Assembly: GCF_029633865.1 (NCBI RefSeq)
Contig: NC_079223.1
Coordinates: forward strand, 9,904,736-9,968,735
Origin: Lampris incognitus
Taxonomy: Eukaryota > Chordata > Actinopteri > Lampriformes > Lampridae
Reading direction: 5' to 3'
Length of the DNA stretch: 64,000 nucleotides
Shown here: positions 26,401 to 34,725 of the stretch, piece after piece
Position numbering within the stretch: the first letter of the stretch is position 1
How the letters are laid out: each line of letters opens with the position of its first letter
Translations under genes and position numbers: made by a program
The notes under the pieces: generated by a model
The model's input: only the letters and a program-made list of their open reading frames with translations
Told to the model about the DNA's origin: nothing
Databases searched by the model: none

Positions 26401-29061
26401 TCTACTCCCTCTGCCGATCCAGGGAGGGCTGCAGACTACCACATGTCTCCTCTGATACATGTGGAGTCGCCAGCCACTTCTTTTCACCTGACAGTGAGGA
26501 GTTTCACCGGGGGGAAGTAGCACATGGGAGGATCATGCTATTCCCCGCCAGTTCCCCCTCCCCCTCGAAAAGGCGCCCCGACCGCCCTGAGGAGGCGCTA
26601 GTGCAGCGACCAGGACACACACCCAAACCTGGCTTCCCATCCACCGACACGGACAATTGTGTCTGTAGAGATGCGCGACCAAGCCGGAGGTAACATGGGG
26701 ATTCAAACCGCCAATCCCCGTGTTGGTAGGCAACGGAAGAGACAGCTGCACTACCCGGGAGCCCCCAGGGCATAAATTTGATGAACTGACATGGTGGCAT
26801 CCTATGACAGTGCCACGTTGAAAATCACTGAGCCCTTCAGTATGACCCACTCTACTGCCAATTTTTGTCTATGGAGATTGCATGGCTGTATGCTTGATCT
26901 TATGCACCTGTTAGCAGTGGGTGTGGCTGAAATCGCCTAACCCACTAATTGCATGGGGGTCCACATACTTTTGGCCATGTAGTGTGTATACAGTTGGTGA
27001 ACAACACCCCTGGCAGCCAGAGGGAATGTGAAATGTTGATTCAGATATGCTGAGCCAACTCCTTGAACACTGTTACCCATCACAACAATGGTGGGCGAAC
27101 AGCACCTCAGTTCACATCACAGGATTCGTCGATAACCCGAGAGAGAGCAAGATCTCTAGGAGAATTTAGCGCTTCCATTATCTTCCAAATTGGTGGTCAG
27201 GCTATATAAAGAAGAGGTGGCAAAAGGAGCAGGGAACCTACATGGACTGCAACAAATGTGTGGTTGTTGTTGACTGGTAATGTTTTGTGACCCATGTGAT
27301 CATGGTGTGTTGTTACAGTACGCTGTCAAAGACCTGATATCCCACAAGTGGACAGGACAGCCATTTTCTCCGGTGGTGAAGATCTAATGCACCGCCAAGT
27401 ATCGGGGTGTTAACCAGGGGTATCCGCAGAGGGGCATACATGTCGCCCTTCGTGCTGCGGTTTGAAGTTTATTCTGGTTGAGGAAGCTCTGGAGCGCTCC
27501 CGTTCACCGGCTGCCTTTTTCTACGGTGTTGGCTAGAAGCACAAATCCGAGTCTCGAGTGGTGAGGTGCAAGGCTTACCCCCCGACATGGACATAGAGGA
27601 CACACCAAGTTTTGCCATCAGAAGCAGGCGCCAACAAAAGAATATGACCCTAAACAATAAGTAATAATAGTGTACTTTCAGTCGAGTTTTCAAAGCTGGT
27701 AAGAACTGACATGACTTTCTGCCAGCTCTTTCCATGCAAACGTCAAATGGAAAACATTTAGGGTGTCACTCTCAGTCAACTATGATTCACCGATGGCTCT
27801 TCTCTGAGCAGTCCAGGCCCCCCTTGTTAACCCCCGTCTTCAGAAGATGAAGGGAAGATGAGGAACACAGAAAAGAACGGGTGGGTGGGTGGGTGGGGGG
27901 TGGGGTTATTGTAGCCTGAGAGTGTTGCCATGTGCGCGTGGCCTTGTCTGGCTGTTGTCCCACGGTGGTGACAGCTGCCCTCTGGATGCCAGGGGGGCCA
28001 TAGTTCAGAGCTTAAAAAAAAAAAAAAAGAAAAAGGCCGGCAGCAGAGATGAAGCCTTGTGAGTACCGGTGATGTCAAGCCTACCCTTCTGCCCGGTCAC
28101 TAGGGCTGAAGTACTCTTTCCCCTCAGGGCCCGGGGCCATTATTGGCACAGGGTGAGAGGAGACGGCCACCTTTGATCCCCCGACAGAGGAGGCTTTGCT
28201 CCCAGCCTCACAGCTGTGTTTGCCCCCCCCCCTCCCCTTTTTTTTTTTTTAAGTCTTTACTCCCCTCTCTTTCTAATCAAACACAAAACACTAGCACTCT
28301 GTTCCCCCCACTTACTCTCTGTCTCCCTCTGTAAATACATGCAGGCCATCTGGGCTCAGGCTTGTGTGATGCTACCAGTCTTGCTCGATCCTTTAACTGT
28401 TCGAGTGTTGTTGATTTTAGGGAAAAATACTCAGCTGGAGCACAATTTCTTAATTATTTATTTGCTGTCGAGAGCTTTTCATCATCTTGCATTGGGTTTT
28501 AGGAACAACAACAGGGGCCGGGACGAAATCAGGAGGAAAACGTTTACGTCACCGTTGATTTTTCTTGCAAGGTGCATGAGGTTTTTGTTTTTGTTTTTTT
28601 TCGTTTGAAAGGGATGGAAAGGGAGATGAAGCGAAATACAGAAACGTTATCAACTCCTTCCCCCTTTACGAGCAGTGGAGCTAGCCAAGAAACATGTGGA
28701 GTCCTACATGGCTAATAAACATGTGTGATAAATGTTTAAGAATAACTGGTAATGGAAAATCAAGGGGTTCCTTCGATGGGAATCCAAGACTACACGTGTG
28801 TACCAGGCCAGCAGGTTTTATTATTTATCTTCATCAAACCCCTCCTCCACGTGAGTATTTGTCTTTCCCCTCAGTTGTGTATCTCACTTATCTCTCTCTT
28901 CCCACCCCACCACCCCCTTTTTTGTCTCCTTTCTTCTTCTTTTTTTTTTAACTTCCATTGCCCTGCAGACTCACATATCCAGACTACCACCAGGAGCTGT
29001 TCCCGGGCAGTCGCTCGCTATCGAGGGAGGTGTGTGTCGCCTGATGAACACGGTGGAGTGA
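3211..29061 (+). CDS. tasp1: Taspase-1 (threonine aspartase 1), 3' nine coding exons; 5' part outside the window
   Basis: Coding join: 3211-3295, 3381-3460, 4514-4620, 8539-8658, 8801-8879, 14476-14586, 17200-17307, 20911-20984, 28969-29061. All introns are GT-AG, phases agree at every junction, and the join gives about 284 residues ending in TGA. The product matches taspase-1, an Ntn-hydrolase-fold endopeptidase of the type 2 asparaginase family. It cleaves itself before a threonine that becomes the nucleophile, then cleaves nuclear regulators such as KMT2A/MLL and the TFIIA precursor after aspartate. Seen here: the autocleavage motif [10 protein letters not shown], the conserved [19 protein letters not shown] and [10 protein letters not shown] blocks, and the ending [17 protein letters not shown]...[11 protein letters not shown]...AIEGGVCRL. 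The mammalian protein is about 420 aa, so roughly the first 135 residues lie upstream. Identification is very secure; only alternative splicing is uncertain. Confidence 0.96.
3381..3460 (+). CDS. tasp1: tasp1 exon b
   Basis: The acceptor is tgttgtcag and the donor gtaagt. The peptide is (C)[19 protein letters not shown] followed by PSEKMAT. The earlier AG was chosen over the AG at 3387-3388 because only it restores the family's CFLVG segment and uses the Cys codon split with exon a. The intron between a and b is only 85 bp. Confidence 0.94.
3461..4513 (+). other. tasp1 intron, nothing recognised
   Basis: Moderately AT-rich intron sequence. No repeat, RNA gene or coding signal seen. Confidence 0.6.
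4514..4620 (+). CDS. tasp1: tasp1 exon c (nuclear localisation segment)
   Basis: The acceptor is ccacccacag and the donor gtgagt. The peptide begins [20 protein letters not shown] and continues [16 protein letters not shown]. In mammals this segment is a bipartite nuclear localisation signal at the C-terminal end of the alpha subunit, in a loop disordered in crystals. The first basic cluster (KRNKRK) is intact; the second reads KKCR rather than KKRR. Confidence 0.95.
4621..6045 (+). other. tasp1 intron, first part, nothing recognised
   Basis: Unique-looking sequence up to SINE copy B. Open frames near 4740-5280 have no family resemblance and no splice support. Confidence 0.55.
6046..6230 (-). 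mobile_element. Same SINE family, copy B, internally deleted and 5'-truncated
   Basis: It reads from the tail (ccccaattgtatctggccaa) to gccgatctggggggg, jumps to the block with cagaggaggcgctagtgcag, and ends at gacacggccaatt. The central segment and the tRNA head are missing. Confidence 0.8.
6554..6968 (+). mobile_element. Same SINE family, copy C
   Basis: Starts gggcgcctgggtggcatag; the B-box is mutated (ggttagaatcc). The body is complete apart from a short loss around the tacgtcccactgg segment, and it ends with caattggggaggg. More diverged than copies A or G; target duplication unclear. Confidence 0.85.
6970..8263 (+). other. tasp1 intron, nothing recognised
   Basis: Between SINE copy C and the short SINE. 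Contains only short A and T runs. Confidence 0.55.
8264..8438 (+). mobile_element. Short tRNA-derived SINE of a second family
   Basis: A tRNA-like head with ggtagccacatgg and B-box ggttcgattcc, a body with gttgcatgtcat and ctctctcccctcgtttcctg, and a tail aataaaggcaaaaatgcc. It is a common fish SINE layout. Flanked by a 7-bp duplication gccctga (8257-8263 and 8439-8445). It ends 100 bp upstream of the tasp1 exon carrying the catalytic Thr. Confidence 0.8.
8539..8658 (+). CDS. tasp1: tasp1 exon d (autoproteolysis site and catalytic threonine)
   Basis: The acceptor is tttcgtag and the donor gtagcc; 120 bp, phase 0 at both ends. The peptide starts [20 protein letters not shown] and continues [20 protein letters not shown]. 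Cleavage falls between Asp (GAC 8560-8562) and Thr (ACG 8563-8565), which becomes the N-terminal nucleophile of the beta subunit. A second AG at 8550-8551 could shorten the exon start by 13 bases but would break the frame with exon c. Confidence 0.96.
8801..8879 (+). CDS. tasp1: tasp1 exon e
   Basis: The acceptor is tgttcccag and the donor gtatat. The peptide is [20 protein letters not shown] then TAVSTS plus a split Gly codon. This beta-subunit block is nearly invariant in the family and lines the active site. Confidence 0.96.
9446..9889 (-). mobile_element. Same SINE family, copy D
   Basis: Nearly full length in reverse orientation, from a T/G-rich tail to gctatgccacccggacgccc. Flanked by a perfect 9-bp target duplication gttctagtt (9437-9445 and 9890-9898). 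Confidence 0.9.
9899..11134 (+). other. tasp1 intron, nothing recognised
   Basis: Between SINE copies D and E. A short tgta microsatellite at 10562-10578. Confidence 0.55.
11135..11538 (-). mobile_element. Same SINE family, copy E, 5'-truncated inside the tRNA head
   Basis: Reverse orientation from tttggggggaggggggttcc to aatccccgtgttgg, stopping before the A-box. The body is otherwise complete. Confidence 0.87.
11539..12961 (+). other. tasp1 intron with a small CpG-rich patch
   Basis: Mostly unremarkable. There is a G run and short CT and CA runs at 12511-12596, then a CpG-rich patch at about 12600-12930 just left of the hAT-type element. Confidence 0.5.
12970..13310. mobile_element. Non-autonomous hAT-type element with poly-G tract
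   Basis: Terminal inverted repeats cagtggtggttcta (start) and tagaaccgccactg (end) differ at one position. Flanked by a perfect 8-bp target duplication attccaca (12962-12969 and 13311-13318), diagnostic of hAT-type transposition. The 341-bp element has no ORF of its own and carries a run of 23 G at 12997-13019 plus G/C runs near the other end. It sits in a tasp1 intron. Confidence 0.87.
13319..14215 (+). other. tasp1 intron, nothing recognised
   Basis: AT-rich intron sequence without recognised elements. Confidence 0.55.
14216..14337 (+). mobile_element. 3' fragment of a V-SINE-like element with (GGAT)n tail
   Basis: Starts near cagattggcagcctgtccag, then cctgccgcccaatgactgct, gggataggctccagc and a ggatggatggatg tail. 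It matches the 3' half of the copy at 50541-50894. Confidence 0.75.
14429..14467 (+). repeat. (TG)19.5 microsatellite at a tasp1 splice acceptor
   Basis: A TG tract that ends eight bases before the first base of the exon at 14476 and takes the place of a normal polypyrimidine tract. Confidence 0.97.
14476..14586 (+). CDS. tasp1: tasp1 exon f (behind a TG-repeat acceptor)
   Basis: The acceptor is tcttgccag, directly preceded by a (TG)19.5 tract at 14429-14467; the donor is gtgagt. The peptide is [20 protein letters not shown] then [16 protein letters not shown]. The exon is 111 bp, so skipping it keeps the reading frame. It encodes part of the beta subunit. Confidence 0.95.
14587..17199 (+). 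other. tasp1 intron, one retroelement tail only
   Basis: No gene or full element recognised apart from the tail remnant at 16530-16572 and a TTATT-rich stretch at 16400-16500. Confidence 0.55.
16530..16572 (+). repeat. LINE/SINE-type 3' tail remnant
   Basis: cagtttcccctcggggatga followed by ataaagtatttctgattctg is the typical end of fish retroelements. The same motif ends the SINE at 49969-50330. Only the tail is recognisable. Confidence 0.5.
17200..17307 (+). CDS. tasp1: tasp1 exon g
   Basis: The acceptor is acctgcatag and the donor gtaagg. The peptide is [20 protein letters not shown] then [16 protein letters not shown]. The length is 108 bp, with a split codon at each end (phase 1). Confidence 0.95.
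18215..18432. repeat. Degenerate interspersed repeat, possibly hAT-derived
   Basis: The block gggttcccatgcgtcctgga with aaagcctggaaa and ccaggtttccagtcatgga resembles a repeat widespread in fish. Related sequence (gtctgaaaagtcttggaaag) lies at 19758-19777, so the Tc1 and L2 fragments between may be later insertions. Confidence 0.45.
18434..19033 (+). mobile_element. Tc1-like transposon 3' fragment
   Basis: The + strand encodes a Tc1 transposase C-terminus: [56 protein letters not shown]. Typical right-arm sequence follows (catttctaaaaacattttttc, ctgaatacttattactg). The 5' half is missing or scrambled, with no functional ORF. Confidence 0.85.
19036..19345 (+). mobile_element. L2/Rex1-type LINE fragment, reverse transcriptase C-terminus
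   Basis: One open frame reads [20 protein letters not shown], then [51 protein letters not shown] and [16 protein letters not shown] before TAG. This is the conserved C-terminal motif series of L2/Rex1-like LINEs. AT-rich sequence follows to about 19450. Confidence 0.82.
19800..20910 (+). other. tasp1 intron, nothing recognised
   Basis: Unique-looking sequence up to exon h; a TCC/TTC-rich tract lies just before it (19677-19730). Confidence 0.55.
20911..20984 (+). CDS. tasp1: tasp1 exon h
   Basis: The acceptor is gttttcgcag and the donor gtgaac. The peptide is (V)[19 protein letters not shown] then DSKAK. It ends in phase 0 and is directly continued in the protein by the exon at 28969, across an intron of nearly 8 kb. 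Confidence 0.95.
21166..21849 (-). mobile_element. Solo LTR of an LTR retrotransposon
   Basis: The ends are tgttatgaccc on the left and gccgtaaca on the right, i.e. TGTTACGG...GGTCATAACA on the minus strand. A minus-strand AATAAA in gttaataaataac suggests R. Flanks gatga and gatgt are a 5-bp duplication with one mismatch. No internal region, primer site or coding sequence adjoins it, so it is a 684-bp solo LTR in a tasp1 intron. Confidence 0.65.
21850..24699 (+). other. Long tasp1 intron, middle part
   Basis: No repeat family recognised. A 15-base segment with good splice sites occurs at 22921-22935 (see findings). C-rich microsatellite at 24016-24046. Confidence 0.5.
24700..25332 (-). mobile_element. 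LINE 3' fragment, sister of the copy at 395-1142
   Basis: The minus strand encodes [60 protein letters not shown] and then, frameshifted, [20 protein letters not shown]. It ends at the 3' block ggctgctcccgttat with a (TTC)n-type tail on the + strand. It abuts the left end of the Tc1-like copy at 25333. Confidence 0.8.
25333..26995 (-). mobile_element. Tc1-like transposon, inactive, split by SINE copy F
   Basis: The minus strand carries Tc1 transposase pieces: [40 protein letters not shown], and further on [20 protein letters not shown] and [20 protein letters not shown]. Frames are broken. The right end is ggtccacatacttttggcca. The left inverted repeat is missing its first bases at the join with the LINE fragment. 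SINE copy F occupies 26325-26764. Confidence 0.83.
26325..26764 (-). mobile_element. Same SINE family, copy F, inserted in a Tc1-like element
   Basis: Reverse orientation, full length. Flanked by an 8-bp duplication ccagggca (26317-26324 and 26765-26772) that interrupts the Tc1-like copy at 25333-26995. Confidence 0.88.
26996..28968 (+). other. Long tasp1 intron, 3' part
   Basis: Several homopolymer and simple tracts (ggtgggt near 27880, poly-A at 28013-28028, poly-T at 28240). No gene recognised. Confidence 0.5.
28969..29061 (+). CDS. tasp1: tasp1 terminal coding exon
   Basis: The acceptor is ttgccctgcag. The peptide is [20 protein letters not shown] then [10 protein letters not shown] and stop TGA at 29059-29061. 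It matches the C-terminal end of taspase-1; the last six residues differ from what I recall for mammals, which is ordinary at this end of the protein. Confidence 0.96.
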   Translation, partial: THISRLPPGAVPGQSLAIEGGVCRLMNTVE

Positions 29062-29082
29062 GCCGCGCCTGCCCACCCTTTC

Positions 29083-29206
<124 letters not shown>

Positions 29207-29614
29207 CCCCCCCCCACCCCGCCACCTTCTTCAGCAATACTCCAATGCAAACTCCACGAATCACCACCCTGCAAACACACACAAGTAAAACATCCCAAAC
29301 AACTCCCCCCCCCCCACACACACACACACACACATACACGACCCCAGAAAGGCCAGTAGTAATAAGCTTTAGCTGTTTTACCAGGTGTCCAGGAAGAAGT
29401 GCAAAATGTTAGCTTCTGCTCACCTCACTCATGGAACTTCCCTTTGCCCCGTCTGCCTCCCGCATGTCATCTATGCCAACTTCCCCTTAACCTTTTTAGC
29501 GTTCCAGTCTCCCCTGGATTAGACTTGACACCCCGATAATGCCTTGATGCATCATTTGTTTGTTTTTTTTTTGTTGTTGTTGTTGTTTTTATGTTTTTTA
29601 GTTACTCTTTCCCA

Positions 29615-29620
29615 AATAAA
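29615..29620 (+). promoter_or_regulatory. tasp1: Candidate polyadenylation signal of tasp1
   Basis: A canonical AATAAA within cccaaataaaagcgcc, 554 bases after the stop codon and in the correct orientation. Confidence 0.45.
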
Positions 29621-30529
29621 AGCGCCATCCTTCTGATCGCATATAAGCTATGACCTAAGGAAAACAGGGTGGACATCCAAGTTTTGTGTAGTACGGCTTC
29701 ACAGATGTGACTACTTTCAGACTTTGAAAGCAAGGTCAGCTACTTTGTCCTTCGCGAGCTTCTGGAGTTTTGAGAGGATGTCAGATTGCACGTTGTGGAA
29801 GGCCTGCTAACCCAGATGACGGAGGTCGTTTGGAACGGGGGATTTCTAGCTGTATGTAGCATAAACTACGCTGAAGAAGATGACCATCACAGCCTTAGGA
29901 TTTTCCTGCTTCTCTTTTAGCTGTTGAAGAACGAGAGTACAGAGTTGTTTTACGAGAACTGCATGTGTAAGTGAGAACCTTAGCCACCCTGTTGTCTGCC
30001 AGGCGTAGGGTCGACTGTTGAAACAGGAAGCTATGCACTCCCCAATTTGATGCCGACACGACAGTGCTCAGGTAGCAGTACTTGACCCCCATCACCAAAC
30101 ATGACTGTTAGCCACCATTTGAAAAGACAGTTTATATTTGTATAGTCACATTGACAGAGACGTGTATTTTCTTGTTGCAAGAGAAAAAAAAAAAGAATTG
30201 ATACAAATTAATTTATGTTTTAAAGCCCATGAAATGGTGCTGTTAAGTACTTGAAAGGAATAAGGGTCAAAATTGAAGCTTCTCTCGAGATAATCAATCT
30301 TTCTTTAGCGTTTCGCTTTTTTTGACTGTTTTTCTCGGTTTATGATAAGAAAAGGTCCAATATGAAAAAAAAAAATACTATAACACAGCTTATTGTATCT
30401 TTACTTGAAATTGTATTTAATACAAAAGGGCATAAGCTATTGAAATGGTAATATGTACGCCGCCCTCCGCAGTGCTTAAGAGGCAAATAAAAAGTATGTT
30501 GCTGACTTTTGTGTCAAAATCATGTTTCT

Positions 30530-30890
30530 CCCCCCCCTCCCCCCTTTTCTCCCCAATTGCGTCTGGCCAATTACCCCACTCTTCCGAGCCGTCCCGGTCG
30601 CTGCCCCCTCTGCCGACCCGGGGAGGGCTGCAGACTCCGATACATGTGGAGTCGCCAGCAGCTTCTTTTCACCTGACAGTGAGGACTTTCACCAGGGGGA
30701 CGTAGCGCGTGGGAGGGTCACGCTATTCCCCCCGGTTCCCCCCTCCCCCTCGAACAGGCGCCCCGATCGACCAGAGGAGGCGCTAGTGCAGCGACCAGGA
30801 TACGTACCCACATCTGGCTTCCCACCTGAACACAGCCAACCGGCGATCCTCGTGTTGGTAGGCAACGGAATAGACCGCCACGCCACCCGG
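30530..30890 (-). mobile_element. Same SINE family, copy G, with internal deletions
   Basis: Reverse orientation, with small losses in the body and a deletion that removes most of the tRNA head around the B-box. Flanked by a perfect 13-bp target duplication aaatcatgtttct (30517-30529 and 30891-30903), so insertion is recent or well preserved. Confidence 0.9.
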
Positions 30891-31439
30891 AAATCATGTT
30901 TCTAAGTATTTTTCTAACTCGTCTGTCATCCCCAAAAGGAAGCCGTGCACAGCTTGTTTGGAGCTCGGAGTGTGTTTGGTCTGTCCCGCTCCGTTGGTTT
31001 TCCATTTCCTACAATCTAAACCGGGCTGCCGAATCATGTCATGAATTACAGGGTGGCTGTAGAACAGCGGTGCGGGGACAGAATTCCACAGAAAGACCTG
31101 TGCGAGCCGGAGCACTGGAAGTTTTGCTGAAGTGAGAACACCAAATATTTGTCTAATGTGCGGGGTGACGGCGTTGATCCCCCCCCCCGCCCCCGTCCCC
31201 CAAGAATACTGACGGCCCTTAAAACAACTGCAGCACAGGCAAGGAAACGTGTAGTGTTTTAATGTGTGTGTGTGTGTGTGTGTGGGTGGGAGGAGACCAT
31301 GCCAAACGGTGTTTTAACATTTCAGCTTTATTTAACATCCCCCCCCCCAAGACATTTTCTCCAGACTGTTAGTTTTCACCACCTGATGGCTCTTCGCAGT
31401 TTCGGCGACTGAGCGATATGTATTTTTATTTCTTTAACA

Positions 31440-33420
31440 CCGTTTTTAATGTTGATCCCATTTGTACCCCGGAGCCCAGCGGGAGTCCCGTCTCCCCCGG
31501 GGGCCTCCTGTAGTCGACACTAACAGATTGATTCCAGGATAACGCGGTGTCCTGGTCGGAAAAGCAGCGGCCGGGGAAGAGACGGGAGCGGTTATGCTCA
31601 GCAGTGGTGTCAGTCTGTCCGGGAGCGCGTCCCGCCGCTGGCTTTTGGATGGCCGCCACCGTCGCGTCTGGGAGGAACGTGCAACAGAGATGTTTTCGAG
31701 AGGATGAATTTGTTCTCTGTTGTGTCGAGAGGAGTTGTCCCGCCGTCGGCGCGGCGTGCCTGGCGAGGGGAGATCACACGGGGATGATATCCAAGCCGCT
31801 TGGCCTTTCAGGTGGAAGATGCCACGATCTGTCACCGTCACCGGCGTGCAAAAAGCAGCTGACAGGCCAAGAGCGAGCGGCGCGGGGTTCGGCCGGGGGG
31901 CTGTTGCGCTGCGAGTATTTGTTTTGGTTCCCCGAGTCCTCTTGACCCCGGTTTGATCTTGAGGGTCCACCTAAAAGGAGACATGTGTTACCTTGGCCCT
32001 CACCCACAAGCCACGCTGTTTTCCGCCGGCCTGATTATGTGCTATCGCAGAGCACCCTGTTTTTCATCAGTTAATCAGAGTTTCTCAAAAGACCCTCGGT
32101 CCCATTCGGCACAGTAGCCATCCTTCAAATATCAACCCCCACCCCCCCCCCTTCTCTCTCTCTCTGTCGGATCCCCCGAGCTTTGAAAACGGATCCCGGG
32201 TCTTTAAAACGGGGACAGAGTCCCGAGCCATTCAAGGTGTATCCAATGCCTCGCGCTCAGCAAGACTCTTAAATGCAAAACAGACGGCGGTGCAAATAAA
32301 GATCAGAGGCAGTGGCCTTGCCTGCCCGGCCCGCTGTCCTCACATGCCAAGCGCTGCTGTCAGAGTGAATCACCGCGCATGCAGCTTCCATGCACACGCC
32401 CCCCCCCCCCACGCCACCTCAGGGCCGCCCCCACCCACCCCCCCTAACACACACCGCCCCCCCCTGCCGTACCGCTATCTAACATCACAACAATAACAAC
32501 ACACTCGTAAACAAACAGCGCTCACATCCCCCGGGTGGGGGGGGGGTATCCCCCCCGTCTGTCCGGCATGAGTACAAAGCAAGATGGGAGCGACCCCGCA
32601 GGCCCTGCCTGGGACGGGATTTCACAAATTCGCCGACTTGGGTTTTCCTTCGCTTATGGGTCGGGGTGCTCTGGTTTATGTTCGCGTCGACCCCGAAAGA
32701 GCCGTTCCACGCAGGCTCGTGACGGAGTAGAAATAAAGCGGTGCCGACCCGGCGAACGGGGGCCGTAGTGCACGTATGAAATGTGCTCGTTTATCGCTCT
32801 CAAGCTCAGGGCGATGAAAGACATGGCTGAATAGTATTGCTTTTTTTGTTATCTGGAGGAGGGGGGGGGGAGCAAGGCGGGACTTTGTTGTCCCTCATGT
32901 GTTCAACAGTTGCGAGTGCGACTCTTGCGAGGATGTGCTTTGTTCATTCTCATCTGAAATAGTTCAGGGGACGAGCATGACCACGAGAGCAGGTGGAGTA
33001 ACGCTGCTCCCAAACCCCGTCTACTGACAGATTTTCCGCCCCGGCCCACACGAGCGTACGGCGATAGCTGCGCCCTGGCTGTTTGCTGTGTTGCCCTGCC
33101 TGCGCCGCCGCTTCCTTAGATGGCGGCGGCGGGTGAGACCTGCATCACCTCGGGAGAGTATCCCAGCAGCAGGGGTTAAATCCGCCACTGTTCCCCTTTT
33201 AAGAGCCCCACAGCTGCTTGACCTGTTTGTTCAGCTGTGCACCCGGGCACATGTTTGCCCTCCACCTGCTCCTCCTGTCGGCCTCTGTGCCAGAGACGTG
33301 AGCCCGGGGCAGGCATCGTGCCAGCTGCCCCACCCCTGTTTTGCCCAGCAGACTGTGGGGGTGGGTGGGGGGTTGAAGGTACATGGGCAAGATAAGCGAA
33401 CCTGGGTCAAGTCAACTATT
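31440..33420. other. GC- and CpG-rich intergenic island
   Basis: Between the two convergent genes lies a 2-kb stretch rich in GC and CpG (most clearly 31440-31960 and 32540-32770), with C and G runs. It holds open frames on both strands but nothing recognisable as a protein, and no splice-supported gene. Confidence 0.5.
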
Positions 33421-33829
33421 CCAGATTAGAAGACCTTATAATTTGGATAACCGCGCGGTGTGGGCCCTGCAGAACTGCAGCTTCGGCACCTCCCTCAATG
33501 TGCTAAACCGCTAATAAAGTGGTAGGAGGAAGAGAGGGTGAAAGAATTAATGGGGGCGACAAAGAGAGAGAGGCTAAAATTGGCTCTGCCACATCTGCAC
33601 CACGTCATGAGACAAAGAACCGGCGAACAGCCGGCACGGACCCCGTCTACTGCCGTGTGGGCACTAACTGACTACCCCATGGTAGCCTCATGTACCACAT
33701 CAGAAAAGTTACCCCCTGTATTAGTTCCTAAGGATAATATCAATTTACAAATGAAGATGGTAAGTTAAGCTCTCTGGTCGCCCTCCATTATCGGATCAAC
33801 TCATCGAACTTCCCTTCGCTTGCCTTGCC

Positions 33830-34142
33830 ATACATGTGGAGTCGCCAGCCGCTTCTTTTCACCTGACAGTGAGGAGTTTCACCAGGGGGACGTAGCGCGT
33901 GGGAGGATCACGCTATTCCCCCCAGTTCCCCCTCCCCCCTCTGAACAGGCGCCCTGACCGACCAGAGGAGGCGCTAGTGCAGCGACCAGGACACATACCC
34001 ACATCCGGCTTCCCACCCTGCAGACACGGCCAATTGTGTCTGTAGGGACGCCTGACCAAGCCGGAAGTAAGACGGGGATTCGAACAGGCGATCCCCGTGT
34101 TGGTAGGCAACGGAATAGACCGCCACACTACCCGGACGCCCA
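33830..34142 (-). mobile_element. Same SINE family, copy H, lacking the 3' third
   Basis: It begins inside the body at tacatgtggagtcgccagcc and runs to the head end taCCCggacgccca. The tail and adjacent roughly 120 bp are missing, unusual for a SINE, so the loss is probably a later deletion. Confidence 0.87.
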
Positions 34143-34399
34143 CAAATCAACCTTGTGTGTAAAAGATTTGAAGTGTTTCTTAAGTGTCAGCTTGCTTTTC
34201 TCGGTTTTTGTGTAGTTCAAAACACGATTCAAATGAGCTAACGTCAGCTGTGTTGGATCGGTGCAAAAGCATCTATTTTACTATGTCAGTGTTGAGCATC
34301 CAGTCAGGATATGATGTGAGTAATGTGTTAACATTAGCTACTCAACTAAAGATTTGCCATCAACACCGGACCCACTATCGATTACAAACCAAGGACGAT

Positions 34400-34722
34400 G
34401 GGCCTCATTCATCAATTGTTCACACGTACAAATTTGCTCTTACACAGCCATGGAGCTTTTGTAGCTCTGAAGTTGGTCGGACAGTCAGAAGATAAGCCTG
34501 ATGGTTATTTGTAGTTCCTCCCCCCTAACATCTATTGTCTACCTCTTGCAACGAGCAACCACCCAGGCTTGCAAAGACATCGGTGTTAGCCAGTTGGTGT
34601 CTGAATTCGGGGGTTACCCAGGTTCTACACTGGTCTCTAAGACAAACTTCAGGGCTAAAAAAGATCCCGTGCACATCCCAAGAACAAATGTTGTCCGTAC
34701 AAGCAACTGATGAATGAGGCCC
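34400..34722. mobile_element. Miniature inverted-repeat element (MITE)
   Basis: Perfect 15-bp terminal inverted repeats gggcctcattcatca (34400-34414) and tgatgaatgaggccc (34708-34722) enclose a 323-bp element without coding capacity. Target duplication not clear, superfamily not assigned. Confidence 0.75.
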
Positions 34723-34725
34723 AAT

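Noticed and set aside
31446..31970. Open frames of 174 and 132 codons on opposite strands
   Set aside because: They overlap antisense in a GC-rich stretch where stops are rare, resemble no family and have no splice support.
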